Of a stretch of 19,203 nt of DNA, positions 6,402 through 15,400 are shown in pieces. Positions within the stretch are counted from its first letter, which is position 1, and every line of letters begins with the position of its first letter. Below the pieces are notes generated by a model, which searched no databases, was not told the origin of the DNA, and worked only from the letters and a program-made list of their open reading frames with translations. Origin of the DNA: Bacillota bacterium (GTDB lineage: Bacteria; Bacillota; Dethiobacteria; DTU022); assembly GCA_012727685.1 (NCBI GenBank), contig JAAYGO010000275.1:1-19203 (forward strand), read 5' to 3'. Both the position numbers and the translations under genes were made by a program.

Positions 6402-8825
6402 GTGACCTGGGAAGAGCTTAAAGCAGAAGAGTTAAAGGCCAGCTGCGATCCCTTGCAGCTGCCCTACGAAACTACTGAGACGGTGCCGCCCCTGCAAGAG
6501 ATGATCGGGCAGGCCCGGGCAGTCCGGGCCATGGAATTCGGGCTGCGGGTAAAACGACACGGTTATAATATTTTCATGTCCGGGGCCACCGGCACCGGAA
6601 AATCGAGCTATGCCCTCTCGGTGGTCCAACAAGTGGCGGCTGCCGAGCCGGTCCCGGACGACTGGTGCTATGTCTATAACTTTGAGAATCCCGGTGAACC
6701 GATCGCCCTGAACCTTCCGTCTGGGAGGGGGGCGGAATTCTGCCGTGATGTGGAGGAACTGCTGGAAGATTTAAAGCAGAACATTCCCAAGGCTTTTGAC
6801 GGCGAAGATTACGAGCGGCAAAAAGCCGTGCTGGTGAAAGAATTCCAGGAGGCCCGCTCTGCCTACCTTGAAGAGCTGAACAGGGCTGCGCAGGAACAGG
6901 GTTTTACCTTGAAACGGACCAGTGCCGGCTTTGTGACCGTGCCCTTGATTAAGGGTGAGCAGCTCAGTGAAGAGGATTATGCCAGGCTTGACCAGGCGGC
7001 TAAGGAGGAGCTGGAAAAGAAGTCCACGGAGCTGCAGTTAAAAGCGATGGAGATCATGCGCCGGGTCCAGGGAGCGGAAAGAGAGCTCAAGGAAAAGTTG
7101 AAGCAGCTTGATCAGCGCATCGCGCGCATGGCTACGGACTACCTATTTAGTGAAATCCTGGAGAAGTATGCGGATTTTCCGGCGGTGCAAAAATACCTGC
7201 GGGCCTTCAATGCAGACGTTCTTTCCAACCTGCAGGAATTCAAGGGAGAAGAAGAGGAGCCGCAAACGCCCCTGTTTTTATTACGCCGCCAGAGCCAGGA
7301 ACAGGCGGAAATACGCTACAAGGTCAACCTGCTCATCGATAACCGCGATACTAAAGGGGCGCCGGTAGTTTACGAAACCAATCCTTCTTACTACAACCTG
7401 ATCGGCCAACTGGAATATGAGAACCGCTTTGGCACCGCGGTGACCGATTTTACCCTGATCAAGGCGGGCGCCCTGCACCGGGCCAACGGCGGTTACCTGA
7501 TCCTGCAGGCCGGCGATGTTTTAAGCGGCCTCCAGTCCTGGGAAGCGCTAAAGCGGGTGCTGAAGACCAGGGAAATCCGGATCGAAAATTTGGGAGAACG
7601 CGTCGGGCTGATTACCATGTCCACCCTGCGGCCGCAGCCGATTCCCCTGACGGTCAAGGTGGTGATGATCGGCAGCCCCTACCTCTATCAACTGCTCTAT
7701 TATTACGATGAGGATTTTCGTAAGCTGTTCAAAATCAAGGCTGATTTTGACGTGGAAATGGAGCGCAGTGATGTCAACTGCGAGAAGATGGCCGGCTTTA
7801 TCTCCGAGCACTGCCGGCGGGAAGGACTGCGCCCCTTTGACCGCTTTGCCGTGGCCAAGGTCGTTGAATTCAGCTCCCGGCAGGCCGAGCACCAGGAGAA
7901 GCTGAGCACCCGCTTCAACGAAATCGTGGAGCTGCTTTACGAAGCCGATAGCTGGGCAGAAATCGATGGCGTCGAGCTGATCGGGGCGGCGCAGGTGGAG
8001 AAGGCGCTGCAGGAAAAAATCTATCGCTCCGATCAATACCGCCAGAAGATCATCGAGGCCATCGCAAAAGGGCAGATCTTGCTTGACCTGGAGGGAAAAA
8101 AGGTGGGCCAGGTCAATGCCTTGTCCGTGATCGATCTAGGCGATTTCCGCTTCGGCCGCCCTTCGCGCCTCACCGCAGCCGTATACTTAGGAAGGCGGGG
8201 GATCGTCAATATCGAGCGCGAAAGCCGCCTCAGCGGCAGCATTCACGACAAGGGTGTGCTGATCATCAGCGGCTGGCTCGGTGCCCAGTACGGCCGCCTG
8301 GTCCCGCTGAACCTCTCCGCCAGCATCTGCTTCGAGCAGTCCTACTCCGGCGTGGAGGGCGACAGCGCCTCAGCGGCTGAGCTGTTCTGCCTCCTTTCGA
8401 GCCTGGCCGGCATCCCGCTTAAACAGTCCATTGCGGTTACCGGTTCTGTCAACCAGAAGGGGGAAATCCAGCCCGTGGGCGGGATCAATTATAAAATTGA
8501 GGGCTTTTTTGAGGCCTGCAAGCTCAAGGGCTTAACCGGGGAACAGGGCGTCATCATCCCGGCCCAAAACCGCAAGCACCTGATGCTAAGGGATGAAATC
8601 ATCGACGCGGTGCGGCAGGGTCAGTTTCATATCTACAGCATCTCCACCATTGATGAGGGCCTGGAGCTGCTCTCCGGGCTGCCGGCCGGTGTGCTGCGGG
8701 ACGACGGAACCTTTACCCCGGGCAGTTTCCATGACAAGGTGCTGAAGCAGTTGCAGGCTTTCAACGAAATCCTGCGCGGCGAAAATGAAGAGCGGGAAAA
8801 CCGGGAGGAACAGGAGAAGAATTAG
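6402..8825 (+). CDS. Lon-like AAA+ ATP-dependent serine protease
   Basis: An 807-residue protein starting at GTG, with GGAGGAG at 6391-6397 four bases upstream. It belongs to the Lon-related group with an N-terminal AAA module (LonB/LonH-like, 'ATP-dependent protease' in many Clostridia), not classical LonA, since it lacks the LonA substrate-binding domain. The Walker A motif GATGTGKS is at 61-68. A long charged, coiled-coil-like helical insert follows at about 120-260. The Walker B-like position reads GGYLILQAGDVL, with Gln369-Ala where acidic residues are usual in AAA+ proteins. The C-terminal protease domain holds EGDSAS with Ser655 and NYKIEG with Lys698; the 43-residue separation equals that in archaeal LonB. 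There is no membrane segment, unlike archaeal LonB. It follows nth by 16 bases, so it is probably in the ligA-nth operon. The substrate is unknown. Confidence 0.9.
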   Translation: MTWEELKAEELKASCDPLQLPYETTETVPPLQEMIGQARAVRAMEFGLRVKRHGYNIFMSGATGTGKSSYALSVVQQVAAAEPVPDDWCYVYNFENPGEPIALNLPSGRGAEFCRDVEELLEDLKQNIPKAFDGEDYERQKAVLVKEFQEARSAYLEELNRAAQEQGFTLKRTSAGFVTVPLIKGEQLSEEDYARLDQAAKEELEKKSTELQLKAMEIMRRVQGAERELKEKLKQLDQRIARMATDYLFSEILEKYADFPAVQKYLRAFNADVLSNLQEFKGEEEEPQTPLFLLRRQSQEQAEIRYKVNLLIDNRDTKGAPVVYETNPSYYNLIGQLEYENRFGTAVTDFTLIKAGALHRANGGYLILQAGDVLSGLQSWEALKRVLKTREIRIENLGERVGLITMSTLRPQPIPLTVKVVMIGSPYLYQLLYYYDEDFRKLFKIKADFDVEMERSDVNCEKMAGFISEHCRREGLRPFDRFAVAKVVEFSSRQAEHQEKLSTRFNEIVELLYEADSWAEIDGVELIGAAQVEKALQEKIYRSDQYRQKIIEAIAKGQILLDLEGKKVGQVNALSVIDLGDFRFGRPSRLTAAVYLGRRGIVNIERESRLSGSIHDKGVLIISGWLGAQYGRLVPLNLSASICFEQSYSGVEGDSASAAELFCLLSSLAGIPLKQSIAVTGSVNQKGEIQPVGGINYKIEGFFEACKLKGLTGEQGVIIPAQNRKHLMLRDEIIDAVRQGQFHIYSISTIDEGLELLSGLPAGVLRDDGTFTPGSFHDKVLKQLQAFNEILRGENEERENREEQEKN

Positions 8826-8859
8826 TGACGCCGGTTAGCAGCAAACTAACGAGTAGCCC

Positions 8860-8950
8860 AAGCTTTGAGCGACTGCGAACGTGTGGGAGCAAGGCCAGGG
8901 GACAGACCTGCAAGCGCAGGTCTGTCCCCAACTGATGCAGGCGAATCAAG
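8860..8950. repeat. dispersed palindromic repeat, copy A
   Basis: A 91-base unit shared with 16981-17069 at high identity. Its core is a perfect 14-base inverted repeat, GGGGACAGACCTGC at 8898-8911 and GCAGGTCTGTCCCC at 8916-8929, around the loop AAGC. Conserved flanks are GAGCGACTG(C/T)GAACG before and GCAGGCGAA(T/C)CAAG after. Such GGGGACAGACCT palindromes are widespread in bacterial intergenic DNA and resemble REP elements. No transposase is nearby. It sits between the protease gene and trmL and lacks a T run, so it is not a typical terminator. Confidence 0.9.
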
Positions 8951-8980
8951 GTAGAATTGAGATTTTTATAGGCGTAAATC

Positions 8981-9439
8981 ATGAACCTGGTTTTAATTGA
9001 ACCCGAGATCCCGCAAAATACAGGCAATATCGCGCGCACCTGCGTAATGACGCAGACCATGCTGCACCTGGTCGAACCGCTCGGTTTTTCCCTTTCGCAA
9101 AAGGAGCTCCGCCGGGCGGGCCTCGATTACTGGCGATATCTCAAGCTGCGCGTTTATCCCGACTACAGCGCCCTGCGCGCCGCCTACCCGGAGCACCGCT
9201 TCCTCTTTTTCTCCACGCGCGGCACGCGCCTTTATACGGATGTACTTTACGGCCCCGATGATTTCCTGGTCTTCGGCTGCGAGACCAGAGGCTTGCCCCC
9301 CGCGATCCTGGAAGGAGAAAAGGATGTCCTGCGCATTCCGATGGTGGAGCAGATCCCCCGTTCCCTAAACCTTTCCAACGCGGCGGCCATCGTCCTTTAC
9401 GAGGCGCTCCGGCAGCAGGGTTTTCCCGGCATGCGCTAA
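8981..9439 (+). CDS. trmL: tRNA (cytidine(34)-2'-O)-methyltransferase TrmL
   Basis: A 152-residue SPOUT-family RNA methyltransferase, which 2'-O-methylates the wobble base of certain leucine tRNAs using S-adenosylmethionine. The family signatures are all present: EPEIPQNTGNIART at residues 7-20, LVEPLGF at 30-36, FGCETRGLP at 98-106 and the knot-forming SLNLSNAAAIVLYEAL at 128-143. The length is that of a stand-alone catalytic domain. The ATG at 8981 begins the family's conserved first strand (MNLVLIEPE), but the ribosome binding site is weak. It is monocistronic, preceded by palindromic repeat copy A and convergent with glyS, whose stop is 31 bases away. A C/G-rich stem (CCCGC/GCGGG) lies between the two stops without a T run. 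Confidence 0.94.
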   Translation: MNLVLIEPEIPQNTGNIARTCVMTQTMLHLVEPLGFSLSQKELRRAGLDYWRYLKLRVYPDYSALRAAYPEHRFLFFSTRGTRLYTDVLYGPDDFLVFGCETRGLPPAILEGEKDVLRIPMVEQIPRSLNLSNAAAIVLYEALRQQGFPGMR

Positions 9440-9470
9440 GGCGCGCCCGCCGCCTTGCGGGGAATGGTGA

Positions 9471-10859
9471 TCAGTAGGCCAGTTTCTCCTTCAGGAAAGC
9501 TAACAGCCGGTCCATGCTGACCCGGACCTGCTCCATGGTGTCCCTCTCCCTCACTGTAACGGAGCGGTCTTCCAGGCTCTCGAAGTCGAAGGTGATGCAG
9601 TAAGGAGTGCCGATTTCATCGTGCCTGCGGTAGCGCTTGCCGATGCTGCCGGCTTCGTCGTAGTCCACCATGAAATCTTTCAGGAGCGCCGTATATAATT
9701 TCCGGGACTCCTCGTTCAGTTTCTTGGAGAGGGGAAATACCGCCGCTTTGACCGGGGCCAGGGCGGGATGCAGCTTGAGGACGGTGCGCGAGTCGCCGCC
9801 CTCCAGCTCCTCCTCGTGATAGGCGTCGGCCAGGAAGGCGAGGGCCAGCCGGTCTACCCCCACGGAAGGCTCGATGCAGTAGGGAACGAACTTATCGCTG
9901 GTAGAGGGATCGTTATAGGAGAGATCTTCACCCGAACATTCCATGTGCTGTTTCAGGTCATAATCGGTCCGGTCGGCAATGCCCCAGAGCTCTCCCCAGC
10001 CGAAGGGAAACCGGTATTCAATATCGGTAGTGGCCTTGCTGTAGTGGGAGAGTTCTTCGGGCTGATGGTCGCGCATGCGCAAATTGGCTTCCTTCATCCC
10101 CAGGCCGAGCAGCCAGTTCCAGCAGTAGTCCTTCCAGTAGGCAAACCACTGCAGGTCTTCACCGGGGGTGCAGAAAAATTCGAGCTCCATCTGCTCAAAT
10201 TCCCTGGTACGGAAGATAAAGTTGCCCGGGGTGATCTCGTTGCGGAAGGATTTGCCGATCTGGGCGATTCCGAAGGGAATTTTTTTGCGCGTCGTCCGGA
10301 GCACGTTTTTAAAGTTCACAAAAATGCCCTGGGCCGTTTCCGGCCGGAGGTAGATTTCCGCCTTGGAGTCCTCCGTCACTCCCTGGTAAGTCTTAAACAT
10401 CAGGTTGAACTGCCGGATCCCGGTAAAGTCGCGGGCGCCGCAATCGGGGCAGGGGATCGCCTTTTCGGCGATAAACTGTTCCATCAGGCGGTGATCCCAG
10501 CCGTCCGCGGTGACCTCGCTCCCTTTTTCGCGGCAATAGTCCTCGATCAGCTTATCCGCCCTAAATCTTGATTTGCATTTTTTACAATCCATGAGCGGAT
10601 CGTTAAAGCTGCTTACGTGACCGGAAGCGACCCAGGTTTTAGGATTCATCAGGATCGCCGCGTCCAGGCCCACGTTGTATGGGCTTTCGTAGACAAATTT
10701 TTTCCACCAGGCCTTCTTGATGTTGTTCTTCAGCTCCACTCCCAGGGGGCCGTAATCCCAGCTATTGGCCAGGCCGCCGTAGATCTCGGAACCCGGGAAG
10801 ATGATCCCCCGGCTCTTGCAGAGCGATACCAGTTTGTCCATCAGGTTAACGCTTGACAT
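9471..10859 (-). CDS. glyS: glycyl-tRNA synthetase, single-chain alpha2 type
   Basis: A 462-residue class II glycyl-tRNA synthetase of the homodimeric, eukaryote/Thermus-like type, not the two-subunit GlyQ/GlyS type of E. coli. It begins MDKLVSLCKSRGIIFPGSEIYGG, then shows paired cysteine motifs (CKKC, CPDC), motif 2 (SFRNEITPGNFIFRTREFEQ), motif 3 (EPSVGVDRLALAFL) and a C-terminal anticodon-binding domain. The frame stays open upstream to 10970, but that part reads through the leader terminator. The ATG at 10859 is preceded by a GGGGGG-rich site seven bases upstream and gives the expected length. It is controlled by the T-box leader directly upstream and is convergent with trmL. The symbol is also written glyQS or glyS1 in different genomes. 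Confidence 0.95.
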   Translation of the reverse strand: MSSVNLMDKLVSLCKSRGIIFPGSEIYGGLANSWDYGPLGVELKNNIKKAWWKKFVYESPYNVGLDAAILMNPKTWVASGHVSSFNDPLMDCKKCKSRFRADKLIEDYCREKGSEVTADGWDHRLMEQFIAEKAIPCPDCGARDFTGIRQFNLMFKTYQGVTEDSKAEIYLRPETAQGIFVNFKNVLRTTRKKIPFGIAQIGKSFRNEITPGNFIFRTREFEQMELEFFCTPGEDLQWFAYWKDYCWNWLLGLGMKEANLRMRDHQPEELSHYSKATTDIEYRFPFGWGELWGIADRTDYDLKQHMECSGEDLSYNDPSTSDKFVPYCIEPSVGVDRLALAFLADAYHEEELEGGDSRTVLKLHPALAPVKAAVFPLSKKLNEESRKLYTALLKDFMVDYDEAGSIGKRYRRHDEIGTPYCITFDFESLEDRSVTVRERDTMEQVRVSMDRLLAFLKEKLAY

Positions 10860-10910
10860 TTGTCTTTCCCCCCGCTTGCATGTAAATATTTCTTCGTCTA
10901 AAAATCGTGG

Positions 10911-11132
10911 ATTAAATAAACCCCTTTGGCCCTGGCTAGGGACGAAAGGGGTTGTCTTCCGCGGTTCCACCCTAATTGGTAATTAATTACCCACTCTTTG
11001 CTATACGCTCGGCAGCGCCCTTCACCGGCTTATTGGACCGGGCTTGCACCCTCCCCGGTTCGCTTTAAGCCACATCACCGGCTACTCTTCTGCTTCATCG
11101 CGCGCCTATTCAATTGGAGCATTGAAGCCATT
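10911..11132 (-). ncRNA. T-box riboswitch (glycine) upstream of glyS
   Basis: Read on the minus strand, this leader has the hallmark T-box sequence AGGGTGGAACCGCGG (plus-strand 10959-10973), which pairs with the uncharged tRNA acceptor end to form the antiterminator. An intrinsic terminator follows, with arms at 10945-10953 and 10919-10927 (AACCCCTTT/AAAGGGGTT), an inner CCCT/AGGG stem and a U-rich tail. Upstream are Stem I features: GATGAAGCAGAAGAGTAG near the 5' end and AGGGTGCAAGCCC near the apex. In the returning strand, GAAGGGCGCTGCC carries a likely GGC glycine specifier at 11019-11017, which fits the gene. The exact codon register is inferred, not folded. Confidence 0.93.
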
Positions 11133-11136
11133 GAAT

Positions 11137-11165
11137 AGTTTACAAAACTGGAAGGGTGTTGTCAA
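11137..11165 (-). promoter_or_regulatory. vegetative promoter of the glyS T-box transcript
   Basis: On the minus strand a perfect -35 TTGACA (11165-11160) and a -10 TAAACT (11142-11137, four of six consensus bases) are separated by exactly 17 bases. The predicted start near 11130 falls just before the T-box Stem I. Confidence 0.8.
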
Positions 11166-11209
11166 TGCGCGGGAAGGGATCAAGCCCTTTTACATTGCTG
11201 TATTCAGAT

Positions 11210-11237
11210 GCATGGTAATACCGCAGGCCGCATAATA
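11210..11237 (+). promoter_or_regulatory. possible sporulation-type (SigG-like) promoter
   Basis: GCATG at 11210-11214 and CATAATA at 11231-11237 fit the SigG -35 (GHATR) and -10 (CATNNTA) patterns as I recall them. The spacer is 16 bases, slightly short. The predicted start near 11244 leaves room for the GGAGGG at 11251-11256. No convincing vegetative promoter competes. The match is short and could be chance. Confidence 0.28.
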
Positions 11238-11263
11238 AAGATAAGGAACAGGAGGGATCATTG

Positions 11264-11563
11264 ATGAAGGAATTGCTCGGGTTACTGCTGGCGCTGGGTT
11301 TGATTAGTCTGGGGTTGCTCTTGCTGCCGGCACCGTCCCTTGATTCGTTTACAGGAGTGTTTACAGCGCTGTGGCTTGCGGTTACCCTGCTTGCGGCAGT
11401 CGCATTTGGCAGCGAGCTACGGCGGCGCGAGCGGTTAAGACGCTGGCGCGGCAAGCGGCGTCCGGCGGCCGGAGATGCCGCCCGCCGCGATGCATGGGGG
11501 CGCTACGCCCGCGCGGTGGAGGGGGGCCGGCAGTTCAACTGGCGGGAGAGGCGGTTAGATTAA
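11264..11563 (+). CDS. small membrane protein of unknown function, 99 residues
   Basis: I do not recognise the family. The ATG at 11264 is chosen because GGAGGG at 11251-11256 lies seven bases upstream; a TTG at 11261 is too close. Two hydrophobic segments can form membrane helices: ELLGLLLALGLISLGLLLL at about 3-21 and FTGVFTALWLAVTLLAAVAF at about 29-48. A strongly basic tail follows, with many Arg/Lys from about 52 to 98 (for example RRRERLRRWRGKRR), which should lie in the cytoplasm by the positive-inside rule. The last 29 bases overlap, tail to tail, the end of ytrI on the other strand. The gene is divergent from glyS. A spore-related role is only suggested by its neighbours and by a weak SigG-like promoter. 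Confidence 0.65.
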   Translation: MKELLGLLLALGLISLGLLLLPAPSLDSFTGVFTALWLAVTLLAAVAFGSELRRRERLRRWRGKRRPAAGDAARRDAWGRYARAVEGGRQFNWRERRLD

Positions 11564-11975
11564 ACAAAATCTCCTCTGCTATCACAACCCAGTTTACGGT
11601 GATCAGGTAATCCTTGTTGTCAACTGTCAGTTTGCGCTGGTGCAGCAAGGGGATCAGGAGCCGGGGGTTAAGCTGGTCGATCCTTTGACCTACCAGGCTG
11701 CCGGTGATTTCATGGACCTTTTTGGTGAGCTCCAGCTCGGTAAAGGCGGTAATATCGCCGCTCCATTCCAAATTGACAGCCATAATCTCCCATTCCTCGT
11801 GGCTGAGCCAGCGCGACTCCAGCTTTAAGAGGCGATCGGTGGTCTCAAACAGCTCCACCTTTAGCTTTTCATTTTCCCAGTACAGTTTTTCGATCCGGGC
11901 AGCGTGGTAGAGGCTAATGATGATCCCCCCCGCCAGGGCACCGAGCAGCAAGCTGACCCAGATCTGCCGCATCAT
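11535..11975 (-). CDS. ytrI: YtrI-like sporulation membrane protein
   Basis: A 146-residue protein with one N-terminal membrane helix (about 6-23, VSLLLGALAGGIIISLY), then a heptad-like charged stretch (about 27-60, EKLYWENEKLKVELFETTDRLLKLE) likely to be a coiled coil, and a C-terminal domain of about 85 residues. Sequence alone would not name it. Position does: it follows ytrH with an ATGA overlap (its ATG is at 11975-11973, the ytrH TGA at 11974-11972), and ytrI-ytrH stand beside dnaE in Bacillus. In B. subtilis ytrIH is mother-cell transcribed and affects sporulation. The end overlaps the convergent small membrane gene by 29 bases. Confidence 0.72.
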   Translation of the reverse strand: MMRQIWVSLLLGALAGGIIISLYHAARIEKLYWENEKLKVELFETTDRLLKLESRWLSHEEWEIMAVNLEWSGDITAFTELELTKKVHEITGSLVGQRIDQLNPRLLIPLLHQRKLTVDNKDYLITVNWVVIAEEILFNLTASPAS

Positions 11976-12295
11976 CTGTTGGCCGCCAGGGAGATGATGA
12001 TCAGGTAGCCCAGGTGCGTCCCCAGGAAAGCGCCGCAGATGAGGAGCAGTTGTTTGATCAGATCAAAAAACTGCTTGTCAAACACACCGGCTTCGAAGAC
12101 TTTGATCACCCCGAAGGTGCCTCCGAGGGCGGCAACCAGGGCCCATATTTTTAGCTCACCGGCCAGCTCCAGCATGGTATGCAGAGGTGGGCGGCGGGCA
12201 AGGACCGCGCCGAGGGCCCCCAGGAAACAGCCGCCCAAATTAACACCCAGGGCGACAAAAAAGGTCAGGATCAGTGTTTGCCAGAATTTATCCAT
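11972..12295 (-). CDS. ytrH: sporulation membrane protein YtrH
   Basis: A 107-residue protein, nearly all hydrophobic, matching the YtrH family as I recall it. It has an N-terminal helix (TLILTFFVALGVNLGG), a glycine-rich GALGAVLARRPPLHTMLELAGELKIWALVAALGGTF stretch given here only as landmarks (PPLHTMLE at about 37-44, KIWALVAALGGTF at about 49-61), and a final helix. Three or four membrane segments are likely. In Bacillus it is expressed in the mother cell during sporulation. A stop lies directly upstream in frame, leaving TTG 12301 or ATG 12295 as starts; ATG is preferred, with GAGTGG upstream. It is divergent from dnaE and coupled to ytrI by a 4-base overlap. Confidence 0.85.
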   Translation of the reverse strand: MDKFWQTLILTFFVALGVNLGGCFLGALGAVLARRPPLHTMLELAGELKIWALVAALGGTFGVIKVFEAGVFDKQFFDLIKQLLLICGAFLGTHLGYLIIISLAANR

Positions 12296-12344
12296 GCCCA
12301 ATCACCACTCAATATTTATGCGGCCCGCGGAAAGGAAATACTTG

Positions 12345-12375
12345 CCGACAGTCGAAATCTCTTAATGTATATAAT
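12345..12375 (+). promoter_or_regulatory. candidate promoter for dnaE
   Basis: TATAAT at 12370-12375 is a perfect -10 with a nearby upstream TG. The best -35 is CCGACA at 12345-12350 (four of six) with a 19-base spacer. The start near 12382 would give a leader of about 115 bases with a CCCCT/AGGGG hairpin at 12389-12402. Confidence 0.4.
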
Positions 12376-12496
12376 CGTTATCTACACTCCCCTTTACAGG
12401 GGCTACACCAAGGGATTGAAAACCGTTAGATCTTTTTGTAGAGAAGTAGTAAATCAATTTTCTTCGATATAAATTAAGAAGCGAGGTAAAGCAGCA

Positions 12497-15400
12497 GTGA
12501 CGACACCACCATTTGTCCACCTCCACGTCCATACGGAATACAGCCTGCTGGACGGTGCAGCGCGGATTAACCAGATTATCGAGCGCGCTGCCGCCTTAAA
12601 TATGCCCGCGGTGGCCATCACCGATCATGGGGTCATGTTCGGGGTGGTTGATTTTTACCGCGCCGCCAAAGGGGCAGGGATCAACCCGGTAATCGGCTGT
12701 GAAGTCTATGTGGCGCCGCGCTCGCGGCTGCAGAAAGAGCCGCACCTGGATGATCACCAGTACCACCTGGTCCTGCTGGCGGAAAACCAGACCGGCTACC
12801 GGAACCTGATGGAACTGGTTTCCGCCGGTTACCTGGAAGGCTTTTATTACAAGCCGCGGGTTGACCGGGAGCTGCTGGAGAAGCATGCCGCAGGGCTGAT
12901 CGCCTTAAGTTCCTGCCTGGCCGGTGAAATACCGGCGCTGCTCATGCGCGGCGAGCTGGAAAAGGCCCGCGCCGCCGCCCGCTACTACCGGGATCTTTTC
13001 GGTCCGGACAACTTCTACCTGGAGCTGCAGAATCACCGCCTGCCGGAACAGGCGGCGGTAAACAGCCGCCTTAAGCAGTTGGCCCGGGAAGAAGGGATTC
13101 CCCTGGTCGCGACCAATGACGTGCATTATCTAAAACGTGAAGATGCGGCGGTGCACGACGTGCTGCTCTGCGTGCAGACCGGGAAAACGGTCAATGATCC
13201 GGAGCGCATGAAATTCGAAACCGATGAATTTTATTTCAAATCTGCACGGGAGATGGCCGCCCTTTTTCCAGACTGCCCCGAAGCGCTGGAAAACAGCGTG
13301 CGCATCGCCGAACGCTGCCACGTTGATTTTTCTTTCGAGCAGATCTATTTGCCCCTCTATGAACTTCCGGAAGGTAAAAATGAAGACGAGTATTTACGAG
13401 AGCTCTGCCTGGAAGGATTGCAGAAACGTTATCCCGCGGTCACCGCGGAGCTGACCGAGCGTCTTGAATATGAGCTGGCCGTGATCCGCCAGATGGGCTA
13501 CTCCAGCTACTTTTTAATCGTCTGGGATCTGATCCGCTTTGCCCGGCAGAATAACGTCCCGGTCGGCCCGGGCCGCGGTTCTGCGGCCGGAAGCCTGGTC
13601 GCCTATTGCCTCATGATTACCGACCTGGAGCCGATGCGTTACTCTCTGCTTTTCGAACGCTTCCTCAACCCGGAACGGATCTCCATGCCGGATATTGATA
13701 TTGATATCTGCGACGACAAGCGGGACCTGATCCTGCAATATGTGCAGGAGAAATACGGCCGGGATAGGGTAGCCCAGATTATTACCTTCGGGACCATGGC
13801 CGCCCGGGCGGTGGTGCGGGATGTGGGCCGCGCCCTGGGCATTTCCTACGGTGAAGTGGACCGCATTGCCAAGATGATTCCCGCCGAACCGGGCATGAGC
13901 ATCCCCAAGGCGCTCGAGCAGAGCAAAGAATTAAAGGAAGCCTGCCAGGATGAGCGCTATAAGAAGCTCCTGGATCTCTCCCAGGCTCTGGAGGGCCTGC
14001 CCCGGCATGCTTCCATTCATGCGGCCGGTGTGGTGATCGGCCGGGAACCGCTGGTGAACTTTGTCCCCCTTTTTAAAACCTCCGACGGCACGGTGGTAAC
14101 CCAGTTTCCCATGGGCACGCTGGAAGCCCTGGGGCTGCTGAAAATGGATTTCCTGGGATTAAAGACCCTGAACGTGATCAGGGAAACGCTGGATAATATT
14201 AAGCGGACCCACGGCCGCACCATTATCCTGGAAGCGATCCCCCTTGATGACGGGGCTACCTTTGAGCTTCTGTCACGGGGGGAGACTACCGGCATATTCC
14301 AGCTTGAAAGTTCAGGCATGCGCAATGTGCTGCGCGAGCTGCAACCGAACAAATTGGAAGATATCATCGCCGTGAACGCTCTTTACCGTCCCGGCCCCAT
14401 GGAGCAGATCCCGACCTTTATCGCCAGCAAGCACGGCAAGGTACCGGTGCACTACCAGCACCCGATACTCGAACCGATTTTAAAGGAAACTTACGGGGTG
14501 ATCGTCTACCAGGAGCAGATCATGGAGATCGCGGCTAAAATGGCCGGCTTTTCCCTCGGCCAGGCAGACCTGCTGCGGCGGGCCATCGGGAAAAAGAAAG
14601 AAAAGATTCTCAAGGAGCAGCAGGAGCGTTTTGTTCAGGGCTGCCTGAAGAACGGGCATAGCAAAAAGGTGGCCGTTGGAATCTACGACCTCATCCTGAA
14701 GTTCGCATCCTACGGTTTTAACAAGTCCCATGCGGCGGCCTATGCCCTGGTCGCCTACCAGACGGCTTACTTAAAGGCCAACTATCCCGTTGAGTTCATG
14801 GCGGCGCAGATGACCGTCTATTATGCGAACAGCGACAAGGTGGCCCTTTACATTGCCGACTGCCGCCGCCAGGGCATCGAGGTGCTGCCGCCGGATATTA
14901 ACGAAAGCGAGACCAATTTTACGGTGGTGGCCGGGAATCGGATCCGTTTTGGCCTCTCTGCGGTAAAAAATGTGGGCTTGGGGGCCATCGAGTCGATCCT
15001 GGCGGCCCGGCGCGAAAAACCATTCCGATCCCTGCGCGACTTTTGCTCCCGGGTGGACTCGCGGCAGTGCAATCGGAAAGTTCTGGAGAGTCTGATCAAA
15101 TGCGGCGCCTTTGATTCGCTGGGCGGCCACCGGGCGCAATACCTGGCCTGTTTGGACGAAGTGCTGGCCCAGGGACATGCCGCGCAGCGGGAACGGGAAA
15201 ACGGCCAGATTTCAATGTTTTCGCTCATGGATGAAAGCAGCCGCGAGGATCTGCTGCAGGATCAACTCCCCGATCTGGCTCCCTTTACCGAGAAGGAGAG
15301 ACTGGCCATGGAAAAAGAGATGCTGGGCCTTTACATCTCGGGCCATCCCCTGGAAGAATACCGGCCGCTGATGAACCAGATGTCCAGCCTGACAGAATGT

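Noticed and set aside
8898..8929. Rho-independent terminator after the protease gene
   Set aside because: The stem is strong but no T run follows on either strand, and the unit is repeated elsewhere with conserved flanks, so it is better called a repeat.
9768..10571. 267-codon open frame on the plus strand
   Set aside because: It lies wholly antisense to glyS, has no ribosome binding site and shows no family pattern; it is a by-product of GC-rich coding DNA.
10860..10970. N-terminal extension of glycyl-tRNA synthetase
   Set aside because: The extra codons are the T-box terminator and linker read as protein; the ATG at 10859 has its own ribosome binding site.
12296..12345. SigE promoter for ytrH
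   Set aside because: CATAAATA (12320-12313) with AAGTATT upstream is a partial match, but the 16-base spacer is long and the implied start would remove the ribosome binding site.
12389..12423. CRISPR array
   Set aside because: Only one repeat-like unit is present, with no second copy and no spacer periodicity; kept only as a low-interest finding.
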